A DNA stretch of 64,000 nt from Oscarella lobularis (GCF_947507565.1 NC_089177.1:1486648-1550647); one strand, 5' to 3'. Positions 48,901 to 60,338 are shown, counted from the stretch's first letter. Notes: a model not told the origin generated them from the letters alone. Translations and numbers: made by a program.

Positions 48901-49204
48901 TATCGCAAAAGTGCAGCCGTTTCGAAGTACGACTCCTTGGAATTTAGAAAGTTGGGTTGACGTCGCCGCATCGTTTGCTATTGTAATTACGTACAATTGC
49001 ATGACAAACAGCAGAAGGGGATCGATTTTGTCAGAAAGTCTTGTTCTCGCTGTCAATGTTGGGTTAGTCATCTTCATCGTTGTTTCCTCTGTCGTTCACT
49101 TGCGACTGGCTTTTCATTCGAGACACCGACGTGCGACTCAAAAATTGAAAATACGGCACGGAGGTCAATACCGACACAGTGATGAGCTGATTTGCAAATT
49201 TTAA
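45902..49204 (+). CDS. LRR - Cys-rich - multi-TM protein
   Basis: Exon 1 (45902-46053) supplies a start and signal peptide (MFKFFYFVVYVTVASSR) and joins in phase to exon 2 (46087-49204) across a 33-bp intron that contains a stop codon, giving 1,089 residues. Residues ~65-105 resemble the plant-type LRR cap (WNSSAPLCQWEGVYL). About 14 LRRs follow to ~465 (e.g. LTVLDLARNRIEGEVPRSFL, with the GxIP signature of plant-specific LRRs). A Cys-rich segment (~485-620) contains GHYGFDGACRRC and CRQGYYRNGYKCYPCP. The last ~460 residues hold about ten hydrophobic helices with a conserved-looking YPWIGCSTSQYKTVFA motif before helix 6. LRR/EGF-like/multi-TM proteins of this build are known from sponges, choanoflagellates and other protists, without an assigned function. 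It is probably a surface receptor or channel-like protein. Confidence 0.82.
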
Positions 49205-49360
49205 ACAATGCACTACGTCGTGTCTGCTTACTTCAAGTGTGGTTTTTGGCATAGTGATACCCCGATACCTTATGGAAAGAATTTTGTCGTCACAGTAGCG
49301 GTATATCCAGGCTATAGTAATTGTCATACATGCCACTGGCACCTTCTCCCAATAATAACT

Positions 49361-49467
49361 CTATTGTTATATGGTCTGGTTCCCGTATGTCCGGGTAGGG
49401 TAAGCCGCTTTTCAAGAAAAATCAAGGAAAAACCGTTTACCCTACCCGGATATACGGGCTACAATAG
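49361..49467. mobile_element. Foldback (MITE-like) element
   Basis: Arms 49382-49403 and 49437-49458 are 22 nt long and complementary except for one base; they start CCCGTAT and contain CCGGGTAGGGTAA. The spacer is 33 bp. Further out, CTATTGT (49361-49367) and ACAATAG (49461-49467) are also inverted. No coding capacity and no clear target-site duplication. It lies between the 3' ends of the LRR and GH2 genes (49205-49767 has no gene). Confidence 0.6.
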
Positions 49468-49767
49468 CAGGATATCCCGCCATAGTGTAGTCTCTCTCTA
49501 ATATCTATGGTGTAGTCATAGATAGAAACCAACCCGGAAGTATCAGAAATTTTAAATCTTAGCGCGCTTTTCTCCTAGTTAATAAAAAAATATTAAGAGC
49601 AAAACGCTGGCAGCTATCTATGGTCATAGAGTGTTGTAGTAAACCACCCATTTATATAGTGAACAACTAGAAAGAGCATCAGAAATAAGAAAAAAAGCGT
49701 ACACCATCCAAAAAGCAAAAAAGCAAAAAAAAACAGCAAAGTTGAAACGGAGATTACCCAGCGGTTC

Positions 49768-52707
49768 TTAGCTCTCGGTCATCCACTCCTGAGCAACAGC
49801 CAGAACTCCGTGCCGGCGGAGATCAGCCGTCACGGGAATTGCAACCTGCGCAGAAAAGACTCCATAAACTGCTTCGACGACAATCTCATCGGCAGCCGGC
49901 ACCCTTTCCTCATCGTCAGGATGAATAACGCGAATCGAACGCGGCCCGTCGTCATCGATTTCAAGCAGGCGACGTCGATGCTCAGGCGGCGACGCGCGAT
50001 CTTCGACGACTTGAATGATAGCGCGAGCCAATCCGTGATAGGCATCTCGATAGGAGACTTTATTCGGCTGCGAACACGACGGATTCCCATTTCCCACGCC
50101 GATGATTATGCCGGGGCCGGACAGCACTGTAAACATCACCCTATCTGAAGCCGATGGAACGACCTGGTCATTTGCATCGAGGACGGTAGCTCTCACCAAT
50201 CCGGCGTCTTGTCCGTCGAGAACCAACGCAGTTCCCGTTCCCGTCTCGTTACTTGGCACATCGACACTGATAATCACTTTCGCCGGGGGACCCGATGTGA
50301 ACACCGTGTCACTGTGGCTCGTACCCTTTGCATAGGCCGTGATACTTCCCGGCGAAAACGCCACGTCGTTCCACTCGGCCCAGCCGAGTTTTTCGACGCT
50401 TTTCACTCCAACGCTTTTATCGTTGACGAAAAGTTCGACGGACGGAGCATTCGTATACACTTGAATCGTACGATTTTTGTTCTCCTCGCCGTCCATTGGT
50501 TCCCAATGCTGAACGATGTAAACAACGGGGCCGCCGCTGTCGTCAGAAGAAGACGACATCGTTCTTTCTGGATTGATTAGCGGTGGAGGATGAAAGGGCA
50601 CGTCTTCTCGCTTCGAAGCCATGGCATCGTCGAGCCACCAGGCGCGATACCAGAAGGCGGACGGCTTCGCAAACCCAGCCAAATCGAAAGATCCAAATGA
50701 CGACGAGACCATGGGCCAATCGTACGGCGTCGGCTCGCCGTAATAGTCAAAGAGCGTCCACACCATCGTGCCAGAAACGTATTTTCTCGAAAGAGCGTAC
50801 AACGTTTGTTCCTGGTTGCAATCGGCGTTGAAACTACCAAAAACCTTCGCCGACGCATTGCCGACGTCTTCGCCACGTTGCGACCGGCACGAACAGCACT
50901 CCGATCCGATAAGCGGCTTCGAGGGAAACATCTCGTGAAACGAGTCGTACTTATCCCCGTTCTGATGTGACAGTCCCTGCACGCGAATAACTTTCGACAG
51001 CGGTAAACCCGTCGTCGTCAAATTCACATTCATATTCGCCGTGACCAGACGAAAGGGATCCTCCTCCTCGGCGATTGCTTTATAGGCGGCACCGACTTCG
51101 CCGATACTTGAACCCGGTTCGAGACAGCTGCGTTCGTTGCAGAACGACCACAGTTGGACGCTCGGATGATTGCGATCTCGTCGCACCATCGATCGCATGT
51201 CGGCCATCAGCGCCGTATTGTTCGCCATGTCGCGCGTTTCGTCCCACACGAGAACGCCGAGTCGATCGAGAATGTCGAGAAGTTCGGGCGCCGGCGGATT
51301 GTGCGACATTCGCCACGAATTGCCGCCGACGGCGCGCATCATTTGAGCGCGAAAGAGATTGACGCGTTCGGGAACGGCAACGCCGACGCCGGTAAAGTCG
51401 TTATGATTGCAAAAGCCGCGCCACGTGAACGCCTTTTTGTTGATATAGAAACCGGTGTTGGAATCAAAGCGACTCGATACGGCGCCCGTCGAAACGTTGA
51501 CGGCGTCGAGAACGTCGGAAGTTCCAGAAGCCAAAACGGAGACTTCGACGTGATACAAATAGGGTCGAGAGGGGCTCCAAAGTTCAACCTCTTCCAGAGA
51601 AATATTCCTCGTGACAATTTTTCGCGTTTCTCCGCGTGCGAGAGAAAATGTCTCCGAGTCTTTCGAAGCGATGGCGTTTCCGTCTGCGTCGCTTAGGGAA
51701 AAACGAACCAGACGTTCGACGCTCTCTTTACCGTCGTTGACGACTTCAACGCGACCGTGAAACGTCGATTTCATCGCGTAGAGTCCAAAAGACGATTCCC
51801 TCTGATCTATCGTCGTTTCGTCAACGGAAATGTGACCGTAGACGCTATCCGGAACGACGTGAGTCGGATCGGCGGCAACCAAGTGAGTGTGCCGATAGAT
51901 GCCGCCGCCTTCGTACCACCAGCCCGAACCGCCGGCGGCGTCCGCACGCAAGGCAATCACGTTGGAATCCGTCGGTTCGTACCCATAATAAACTCGTTCA
52001 GCATCGTCCAAACGCACTGCGAAGCTCGTATATCCCGACTCGTGATAATCGAGATAATCGCCGTTTAGATAGATGAGGCTCGATCGAAAGACGCCGTCGA
52101 AATAAATCCATATTGATTTTCCGTACCAGTCCTTGGGGAGATGAAAGTGCTTGCGATACCACGTCGTGTTTTGTTGCAAATAGCCGTTGTGCTCTGGGCC
52201 GTCGATTGAGTATGTGCCGCCAACGATGCCGTCGTGCGGAGCGTTGACGACTTCCCACTTCGAGTCGTCGTAGTCACGTGAAGCGCGATTGTTTTGTACG
52301 GGAGTGGGCGGGGCCGTTGGGAGAGGACGCTGTTCGCCGAGCCAGTCTTCGTCCGACGGCGCGCAGTCGTTCGATTGGCCTACGTGGCATCCACTTCTCC
52401 ACGTGTTATTACTTGGTGTTGAAAACTCTCTGAAAATCCACGTCGAGCAGTTGAGCTGCGAGCAGCAGTTCGCTTGGCATTCTGCTTCGGTTGTTGCTGA
52501 TACTGATCGTTGAAGATTGTAGCAGAAGTGGCCGTCGAGCGATTTGGGAAAGGGATCGGTTTTGGAGCACATAGGCGCGAAATCTTTGTCTCCTGAATAG
52601 GGATCGCCAAGATTAAAACGCCAGCCGTAGTCAAACAATATCTCTTCTCGAGTAAGCGCCGATTGAGGAAACATCGCCGCAAAAGCGACGAGAAACCAAC
52701 GAAACAT
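49768..52707 (-). CDS. Secreted glycoside hydrolase family 2 enzyme (beta-galactosidase-like)
   Basis: A single exon of 979 residues starts with a signal peptide (MFRWFLVAFAAMFPQSALT). The N-terminal part holds a Cys-rich PAN-like insert (TEAECQANCCSQLNCSTW, residues ~75-110). It is followed by the GH2 sugar-binding domain (APHDGIVGG, TWYRKHFHLPKDWYGKSIW, GWWYEGGGIYRH), the Ig-like domain and the TIM barrel. The barrel carries FYINKKAFTWRGFCNHND, WRMSHNPPAPELLDILDRLG and the acid/base Glu in WSFCNE; the nucleophile is probably the Glu in LIGSECC. A C-terminal ~250-residue beta-rich part follows. Enzymes of this shape hydrolyse terminal beta-galactosides or related glycosides; the exact substrate is not determinable. 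Unlike most genes here it has no intron. A damaged partial copy lies at 60944-61845. Confidence 0.92.
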   Translation of the reverse strand: MFRWFLVAFAAMFPQSALTREEILFDYGWRFNLGDPYSGDKDFAPMCSKTDPFPKSLDGHFCYNLQRSVSATTEAECQANCCSQLNCSTWIFREFSTPSNNTWRSGCHVGQSNDCAPSDEDWLGEQRPLPTAPPTPVQNNRASRDYDDSKWEVVNAPHDGIVGGTYSIDGPEHNGYLQQNTTWYRKHFHLPKDWYGKSIWIYFDGVFRSSLIYLNGDYLDYHESGYTSFAVRLDDAERVYYGYEPTDSNVIALRADAAGGSGWWYEGGGIYRHTHLVAADPTHVVPDSVYGHISVDETTIDQRESSFGLYAMKSTFHGRVEVVNDGKESVERLVRFSLSDADGNAIASKDSETFSLARGETRKIVTRNISLEEVELWSPSRPYLYHVEVSVLASGTSDVLDAVNVSTGAVSSRFDSNTGFYINKKAFTWRGFCNHNDFTGVGVAVPERVNLFRAQMMRAVGGNSWRMSHNPPAPELLDILDRLGVLVWDETRDMANNTALMADMRSMVRRDRNHPSVQLWSFCNERSCLEPGSSIGEVGAAYKAIAEEEDPFRLVTANMNVNLTTTGLPLSKVIRVQGLSHQNGDKYDSFHEMFPSKPLIGSECCSCRSQRGEDVGNASAKVFGSFNADCNQEQTLYALSRKYVSGTMVWTLFDYYGEPTPYDWPMVSSSFGSFDLAGFAKPSAFWYRAWWLDDAMASKREDVPFHPPPLINPERTMSSSSDDSGGPVVYIVQHWEPMDGEENKNRTIQVYTNAPSVELFVNDKSVGVKSVEKLGWAEWNDVAFSPGSITAYAKGTSHSDTVFTSGPPAKVIISVDVPSNETGTGTALVLDGQDAGLVRATVLDANDQVVPSASDRVMFTVLSGPGIIIGVGNGNPSCSQPNKVSYRDAYHGLARAIIQVVEDRASPPEHRRRLLEIDDDGPRSIRVIHPDDEERVPAADEIVVEAVYGVFSAQVAIPVTADLRRHGVLAVAQEWMTES

Positions 52708-53401
52708 TCTGCCTCGCTAGCGCACTTCACTGCAGAAACGTAAACGTGACGTCACACCGACCGCGAGGTGTACACCTCTCAAATTTCGATCCTGGAGAAG
52801 TTTTCCACCGCTGATGACGAATGCTGTCATGGAACGAATTTTTTGATACCTTAGCTCTTGAATGAACTCCTCTAGCCATCACGTTTGGCAAAATATATCT
52901 TTAAAAATAAATTTTTATATCACGCTCCTATGGATAGAACGAGGGAGGCACCTAGGATTGCTAGCAGAGTTTAAGAAGTGCGACTAATGTAGTGTTATTA
53001 CAACAGCATGGTGAAGTTCCTGGTGACCAACAGCTTTACAATCTGCACGAGTCAGTGTAATGATAATTACGGACCTTTACAAACCAGCGGCGCGCAAGTA
53101 TGCAGGAAGTCATACAGCCGCAGATATCATACGTTAATCTTGCCAGTTGCCACTAAAACTATACTATTCACTATCTAAAACTAAAATTCCAACCACTTAG
53201 TCTAGGACAACAAGTCGACTCCAACGCTCCGTGTAGCAGCTACTGTACCGCCAAGCTAATGGCTATAAGTGGTATTTCTAATGCATGCCTATTGTATGAT
53301 TTGTTTGAGCGCGTACTCTGAAAGGTTGTTGAGCCTACCGGTAAGTTGCTTACGACGGATTTTCGAATGCCTTTTCTTCAGTAGGATCCTTCTGTAACAG
53401 G
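52708..53401. other. Intergenic region shared with the downstream duplicate
   Basis: No gene. The stretch resembles 61846-62297, the equivalent spacer in the second GH2-RTK unit: for example GGTGAAGTTCCTG and AGCTTTACAATCTGCACGAG against GATGAATTTCCTG and AGCTTTATAATCTGCATAAG, and both carry AGATATCATACGTTA. This shows the duplication covered the spacer as well as the genes. Confidence 0.7.
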
Positions 53402-55387
53402 TCAGGATGCCGGAATGCTGGTGTACAAAGGATCGTCGTGCAAATCCAAATCATCTGTGCTGACATCCGCGTAAACCGGATCCTGCGCCAGCAACTTCTT
53501 TTTCTTTGTCACCTTCTCGGGCTCTTTCTGCGGAATCTCCACGTACGTATTAGGCTTCTGACCACTCGGCACAGAACGAACATCGCCACCATTCATATCT
53601 AGGTAAGCGCCTTTCGATTGAGGCAACAGAGCCTCTTCTTCAAACATGGGATCCAATTTGGTGCCAGACGGAGTGGCGGGACTCATGGGCGTGTAATCCT
53701 CTTGAACGGGCGGTTGTGATTGGGGAGAAGTCATATTAAAATTTCTCGGTGACGCGTTGCTCGGTTCGGCGGCGACTTTCTTACGAGACACGTATTTTTG
53801 ATCCAACGAGAGGTCGTAAGCTCCTTCGCTGTCGTCGTCGCACAAATCTTTCATATCTTGCAAAGCGCTGGCCACGTCGCCCGACGTTATTCTTTCCGAT
53901 GGATTCCTCTCCCAGCAGCGGAGCATAAGCTGGAACACGGGCCGGGGACAGAGAGGCGGGCACTCCAAAGTCAAGTTACCCTGAAGAATGCCGCCGATCA
54001 CTTGCTCGTTGTCTCGACCGAAATACGGCTGATAGCCAAACGTGAAGATCTCCCACAAAAGAACGCCCAGAGACCAGATGTCGGATTCGACCGTGTATTT
54101 CCCATCGGTAATTGCTTCCGGTGCCATCCATCGAATCGGCAGCGCACCGCCACTGCGACGATAATACTCTTGCTGGTACACGTCTCTCGCCATTCCGAAG
54201 TCGGAGATCTTGACCGACAATTGAGTGTCGTTTTCGCCCACGAGACAGTTTCGCGCGGCGATGTCGCGATGAACGAACTTGCGCGACGCGAGATAGGCGA
54301 CGCCGGATGCCGCCTGAGCGGCGACGTCAACCAGTTGCGCGATGGAGAGAAGAAGAGGACGAGGATTTATCTCGTTGGGACGAGCTTTTCGAATATAGTC
54401 CTTCAAATCGCCGTGTTTCATCAGTTCCGTGATGAGATAGAGAGGTTCGTCGTGCGTGCAGATTCCCAGAAGACGAACGATGTTTGGATGATCAAAATCC
54501 ATCATGATTTCCATCTCCTTTCGAAAATCTTCGGCCGTTTCCAGCGACGATCCTCGCTTCATTGTTTTTACAGCAACTCGCGTTTTTTCTTCGCCTTTGA
54601 CAATTCTCGCAGCCCAGGCGGAATAGACTTTTCCGAATTGACCTTCGCCCAGTTCGTCTTCCATTTTGAGACAATCCCTGCTGAATTGGAAATCGTCGTA
54701 CGATGGCCACGTCATGAGCCAGTGGGCGTCGTCGTACAAGCTTCGGCGTTGGTTCTGCAACACCTGTAGTTGAATAACTTCCAATTTTGCCTGACGTCTC
54801 CTTCGCACGCAGACTACAACAATCACGAGTACGATGAGTAGCAGCACGGCTACAGAGACAGATATAGAAATGACTATTGTCATAATGCCGTCACCCTCTA
54901 AATGATGACAAATGACAGCGAGAAAAAACAGTGTCGTTGTACACGTTTTACCTTTGTCTTGTTGTCCAGGCGTAGCAATCGGCGTCAGAATTAGGAACTG
55001 GCAAGGATTGCTGCTCGGACCGACGTTCGTTTGGCCGCAATCGGCGACAGTTTTAGCTTCAATAGAAGTTGAAGTTGGAGTGGGCGCTTCTTCACTGACA
55101 GAACCCAAGTCTTCTGAAGTTGCAATTGGAGTCAGCATTTCTCCAATACCAGAACCCCAAGTTTCTCCATTTTCAGAACCGGAAGCGGTTGACCAAAGCA
55201 ACAAGACCACTAGAACGACGCGCAGTGTGTATCCTGTGAAAAGAAAGCCGCTTCTGCGCGTGTCCAACTAGAGCGTTCTACCTAATGGGCTTCGTAAATT
55301 CCGCGTTTCTCGCCACCAGTACGAGCTCGAAATTAGAGACCTTCGCGTGTTCTCACCTTCGATGATAACTTTGATCTGCTTCTCCAT
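53402..55387 (-). CDS. Receptor tyrosine kinase A
   Basis: Three exons (55357-55387, 54952-55233, 53402-54897) give 602 residues. The start MEKQIKVIIEG joins YTLRVVLVVLLLWSTASG to make a signal peptide. The ectodomain is short (~90 residues), rich in Thr/Ser/Pro/Glu, with no recognised domain. One TM helix (MTIVISISVSVAVLLLIVL) follows, then a basic stop-transfer CVRRRR. The kinase domain has the G-loop GEGQFGKV, VAVK, HRDIAARNC, DFG and RWMAPEA. The activation loop RDVYQQEYYRR has the Y-x3-YY pattern of the insulin-receptor/Trk/ALK group. The tail carries candidate SH2 docking sites: YTPM and YLDM (YxxM, PI3K type), YVEI, VYADV and LYTSI. The second intron is 54 bp and free of stops, so retention would add 18 residues. 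Large RTK families with few recognisable ectodomains are typical of sponges. Confidence 0.93.
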
Positions 55388-56972
55388 GGCTTGATTCGCA
55401 CAACGTACAGTACACTGTACAGCTGACTGTACAGTACAACGCGCGTCACGCACGCTAGTTAAACTCGCCTAGCTCTCTCAGTTCCCAATCAGTCGAGACC
55501 AGCGCGGGGGGCTCGCAAAAATGTGCAGGAGATCCCACGCACGTACGCGCGGTTCAGAGGGGCGGTAAGGATATGACCAGCAAACGTCGCTGCTCTAAAC
55601 AAACAGAGCCCCAACAACGCTGTTATAAAAACACAGGCGTGCCCGCATGTAAGCGAAAGAAGAGCTCGAATTGCCTTCTCGGAAGGCTGCTCTTCACACT
55701 TGATAGGCCCACAGCAAGAGAGTAACCATGGGTTCCCCGACGATACACCGAATCAGACAGTCACGAATCAGACAGTCTGTCACGCCTTTCATTTCTGGGC
55801 GCTTCCGCTGTCACAACGTCGATGTTCTCCCACGGCCATCACATCGCCGTCCAGCCGTCGAGGCACAGCAATATCATAAACGGCACGTCGTATGTGCAGC
55901 GACGCGTTATGACTGTACAAAAGAAAACTCGTCTCAAGCTGGCCCGGGTCGCTTGGAGGGCAAGAAGACTGAAGCGGACCCTGCAGAAGGAAGAAATCGC
56001 CCGTTCAGACACGGTAGACGTGATTCGTCCCAACAAAGTGCACTCGACTCTGTTTCCTTTAGCTTGACGCCACCATCATAGAAATTCTTCGTTGCGACAA
56101 GACACGCGTGGAGTTGACTCTCAGAGCCAAAGATTGGCGTCAAGGACGTTAGAATACTTTTTGAATGATGAAGCAAATTTGAAATCGCCGCCGAACACGG
56201 AAGTCATACTCGATCCGGTCGCCAGTGAGCCTCGGCTTCGAGACATGCAACCCTCTCGAAAACAGGTCGTGTGGAAACATTTGGCAATAGTCTAGATAAT
56301 CTGGCGGGCAAATTCGCTAGGATATAATCGCTGTGTCGTTGGAGAGCATGCGATCGAGCAACGGGCATCGGTCGAGCGATCGACGGCGATGACGCCCGGC
56401 CGCTTTGTGATATCGATGACGAACGATCATATCGGCGACAGCTCTCAAAGAGTTGGCGTGCGAGTGGCGGGAAGAAACCGTCGCTGCGGTTGGGTTGCGC
56501 GCGTACGTGTGCCTACAAAACGATCGTCTATAGGCCCTCGGCGATTCATTCTCGGCGCTGAGTCGCCGCGAGCTTTTCGTCGCCGTTGTTGACGCCGTCG
56601 AGAAGAACGCGCGCGGCGTCACGGCGCTACGATGCAGCGAGACGAAAAAGGAGCACACCATTCGGTTGAAATGGGGATACTCGCCGCCGCAACGCGAGTC
56701 GAACGTCGTCTTGGAAGTGCAATAGGTTGTTGCCATCGATGATCAGCTCCTTCTGCGTCAGTTCAGCGCGACTCCACGCGTTGTCCGGGCAGAGAGGTAG
56801 ACCACTTGCACGGGACCTTCACAATGGAATGTCTCCTGTGAGCGAGCGTGCCTTTGGTAAATTCCCCGTAAATGCCTGCGCGGTCCCAATAACGCAAACT
56901 CTGTGCAAATACAACATACGGTACAAGCAGACAATTCATCTAATAGATAGTCTTCTGAACAGCAAATAGAAA
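55388..56972. other. Intergenic region with unsupported open frames
   Basis: About 1.6 kb. The best candidate is 55822-56067 (plus), 81 codons with a basic helical-looking centre (KKTRLKLARVAWRARRLKRT), but an overlapping frame from ATG 55728 is equally open and neither matches a known family. A GC-rich, CGA-rich stretch at 56330-56740 is open on both strands, which is typical of composition rather than coding. No RNA gene or repeat stands out. Confidence 0.4.
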
Positions 56973-59900
56973 TTACATATCAAACTTTTCAACGACAGTG
57001 TAAGCTTTCTTGGCTGTAGGCCGACTTGCTGATCGAGATACCCAACACCTTTCCATTAATCTTTGCCATCTGTCTGCAACATCTTGATCCATTTCCTCTG
57101 GAGGAGGAAAGCCTTGAGGACGAAGGTCTTCGTTCATAACTTTCAAAGCAAACTCAACAGGAGATAGAGGTAGGGTAAAGGTGTCGTCGTCTCTGTAAGC
57201 TCTTTTGCCGTGCCACAGCTCCCACATAATAATACCAACACTAAAGATATCGGCAGCCGGACCGTACGCAGCGCACACTGCCACTTCAGGAGCCATGTAG
57301 AAGAGACTGCCACAGAAGGTGCCAGTGATTTCTTCTATGTTTTTCGTCAGCCCAAGATCAGCTATTCTAACAGCCTTGTTACTAGTGAGCTAAGCAAGAA
57401 ATAGAGCAAATATAGCAAATGCGTACCAGCCTTTTTTGATTAATTAAGTGAAATACCAGTATGTTCTCAGGTTTGACGTCTCGGTGTACCAGCTCCTTTC
57501 CGTGAAGAAAAGTTAGACCAAGAAGGATTTCACAAAGAATTTGTTTTGCTCTTCCGAATCCCTTCGAATTTCGTGCTGGAGCGCTGCCCTGGATTTCATC
57601 TGCCAAGGTGCCACCGTCACACCACTCAAAAGCGAGACCGAGTTTCAGAGGATTCTGTTCCATCTGGACTAGACCGAAAAATTTGACAACATGATTGTTT
57701 TTGCCCGTGAGGTTCCTAGAAACAAACCTGAAATAGTACGATGATATGGATGGGGGGATTCTGTACCAACCTAACGGCGGCAAACTCTCGAAGGAAAATC
57801 TGTGCATTGTTCTTGGCGATTACACGTTTAAAAACTTTTAAAGCAAGGTTCTCGGAGTCTTTTCCCTTAAGCTTGACTTTGTGCACTATTCCAAAAGATC
57901 CGCCGCCAGCAGTAGTGGGAGGATCAGGCCAGACGAAGTCGTCGCGAGTATAATTATGAATGCCGAGATGGAGCACGTACAGAGATGCCTGACCGATCGG
58001 TTCTTGACACTTCTTCAGCAGCTGCTCGTACTTTTTTTCATAGTCTTTAATTTGACGATCTCGCGCCGCGGCCAAATCTTTCTCGGTCGCTTTGAGCAGT
58101 TCTTCGAAGTTTGTGTACACAATTCTCGCCGTAGGACTGGTTGCTATAACAGCGTTTCTCACGTAGTCTCTAAGTTGATGTGGCGGTTCAGAGCAGATCT
58201 CTTTCAGTGTTGCCTCGTAAGCGTTCTTGAAGGATTGACGAAACATCGATTTCTTGACGTACTTTACAGCCATATAGCCTATCATGACAGGTAAAAGTAG
58301 AGGCAAAGCAAGAACTATTCCAACATATTTTGCAACTTTCTTGAGGTTATTTTCAGGGTTTTGAACGGAGGGAGCAATGGCATCGTCTTCGGTGGGGGAC
58401 AACGATGGCATTACTGTTACAATTTCAGAACGAAACTCAATAAGACGCTGAACTTCTTCTTCAACCTCTGGGCCAAGATCGGTGCCAGCAAGACAGCTGA
58501 CCTTTTGCACTCCGCGAAAGTTACAGATCGCTCTGCTTAGGCGACTGTTAACTAGGCCAGCTATCTCGCTTTCGTCGGCGGAACTCTCCACATTTGTCGC
58601 GCTCTTGATGCTGTCCGCCGACTGCAAATGCTTGACGAGATCTTTCGTGAGAGTGTCAATTCTTTCGTCAAAGCGATGTCGCAAATCTGCCATGCTACCG
58701 GACTCAAACGACTCGTTGAACTCTCGAAGACGCTTAGCGTTTTCATCCTGGCGCAGCTTCTTTTGATCTTCCGGGAGCTTCATCTCACGGAAAGTACCTT
58801 GAATAGTACGCTCGATTTCATCCAGCAAATCAATAGGTTTCCTGACACACAAAAGTAAACAACCACGTAAAGACCGATTAGCCTACTGCATTTACTTCAA
58901 AGCCTTCAGGATCATGTTCTTCATTCCCCGCGGTAAGACCTTTGAGATTCCGTCGCACAGATTTCGCATGTCATCCGTCATTGCTGCCAATTCTTGGACT
59001 TGCTCGGCTAATTTGGAATTCATTGTAATCACTTGATGACGCTTGAACCCTTGCCATCTACATTGGAGTTGCTCGTAAAGCTCCTCGAGGTACTCTCTCG
59101 CGGCAACTTCTTTTGCTTCTTTGCCTTGGTACTGGTCAAGAAATCGATCCCACTTGTTTACAACAAACAATGCGGAATCGGCGGGCGGAGGAGAGTTCGT
59201 TCCTTGAGCTACTGCTGCCAAAAGACCACCAATCTGCAAAAAATGTGAATTTTGGTTTCATACCATACATGCAAAGATGATCTTCTTTACCTGACCCCCA
59301 ACTTCAGCAGCGCACGTTGCATCGATGACGTATATAAATCCACAGGCCGTATTCCTCTGGCACACTTTGGTTACGTCTTGCGCTCTAGACGAAGAAAAGT
59401 CGTCGCTCTCGTCCACTCCAGGACTATCAACCACGGTTAAGGTCTGCAATAACAGGAAATAATTCCAAAGCTGATGTCAGTGCCTTTATGAATTTTTAAA
59501 ACCTCAAAGAACTTGAAAGGCAAAAAAACTTCCGCTTTTAAGACTTTTCGCTTTTCTTGCTTTTCTCTTTGAGTCACCAACGCCGCAAACCGCTCTCTAT
59601 CACTCTTCTTTTCTAGATCAAGCGTTTCAACACCATCATCTGTCTCTTCAGCTCGTATCTCAAAGTGCAGCACGGCTTCTTTATTTTGCCCGTATTTGAT
59701 TTCACACAACGAAGACGTTGTGGCGTTGTGGCTCGTTGGAAGCAGAGGTGACCCCATCATTGCGTTTATTAGGGTACTTTTACCAGACGAAGTGGTCCCT
59801 AAAAGGACTCTCATATAGTTCGTTCTAATTGCATATGTTATTGTACCAGCTACAGACGGACCTGAAACTAGAAACATAGGCTTCCCTCTCGTACAAGAGT

Positions 59901-60338
59901 TCTTAGTCGCTTCAAAATCATCGTCGCTCATCCAAGCTGCCCTTTTTGTAATGAGGAGCTTCTCTAGAAGCGGCAAAATATCGCCGTCGGTGACAAAAAC
60001 TCTGATATTGTCGATAAGACGCTCAAACTCGGCTTTTTTCTCGTTGAACACCCGAACTGACTGCTCAGCGACAGTTAGAACCTAATGTACGCCCCATGCA
60101 AATGTAAATTAACGATCGTTCGTCTCGTTTTTTTGTGCTCGCTGCTTACCGGTCTACTGTTTCCTCTCACGCCTTTGCTTTTGAGATCCTGTAGAAGGCT
60201 CTCTTTCAACTGTAAGACGTTCTCCGCTTCTTTGCAATCGACGCCTAATTGTGTGCACAAGCGTATCCCCTCAGGAAGGGACGAAAGGTTCGCCACTTCT
60301 TCAACGGATGGCAGAGAAGGCGCTTGAGACTTATTCAT
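56973..60338 (-). CDS. Dynamin-type GTPase - TM - Ser/Thr kinase (DSTYK-like)
   Basis: Exons 60150-60338, 59862-60081, 59503-59798, 59291-59443, ~58895-59233, ~57776-58839, ~57465-57720 and 56973-~57389 give about 975 residues, starting MNKSQAPSLPSVEEV. Residues ~130-350 form a large GTPase with all motifs: G1 SGTTSSGKST, G2 in NATTSS, G3 DSPG, G4 NKWD. A helical region follows, then a hydrophobic segment (YVGIVLALPLLLPVMIGYMAV, ~58275-58340), as in membrane-remodelling dynamins. The C-terminal kinase has GGGSFG, ALK lysine, HRDVKPEN, DLG in place of DFG, and MAPE, so it reads as an active Ser/Thr kinase. Vertebrate DSTYK (RIPK5) has a comparable order: N-terminal GTPase-like region, coiled coils, C-terminal kinase. 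Here the GTPase motifs are intact. It lies between the two copies of the GH2-RTK duplication. A 63-bp stopless intron (59799-59861) could be retained. Confidence 0.85.

Noticed and set aside
51154-51696. 180-codon open frame antisense to the GH2 gene
   Set aside because: Lies wholly inside the conserved GH2 exon and has an Arg-rich, composition-driven peptide.
53798-54769. 323-codon open frame antisense to RTK A (and 219 codons antisense to RTK B at 63225-63884)
   Set aside because: Mirror frames of a conserved kinase; they exist in both copies because the kinase sequence is conserved, and the peptides match no family.
56317-56736. 139-codon minus-strand frame, Arg/Ser/His-rich
   Set aside because: CGA-rich composition keeps both strands open; no domain and no splice partners.
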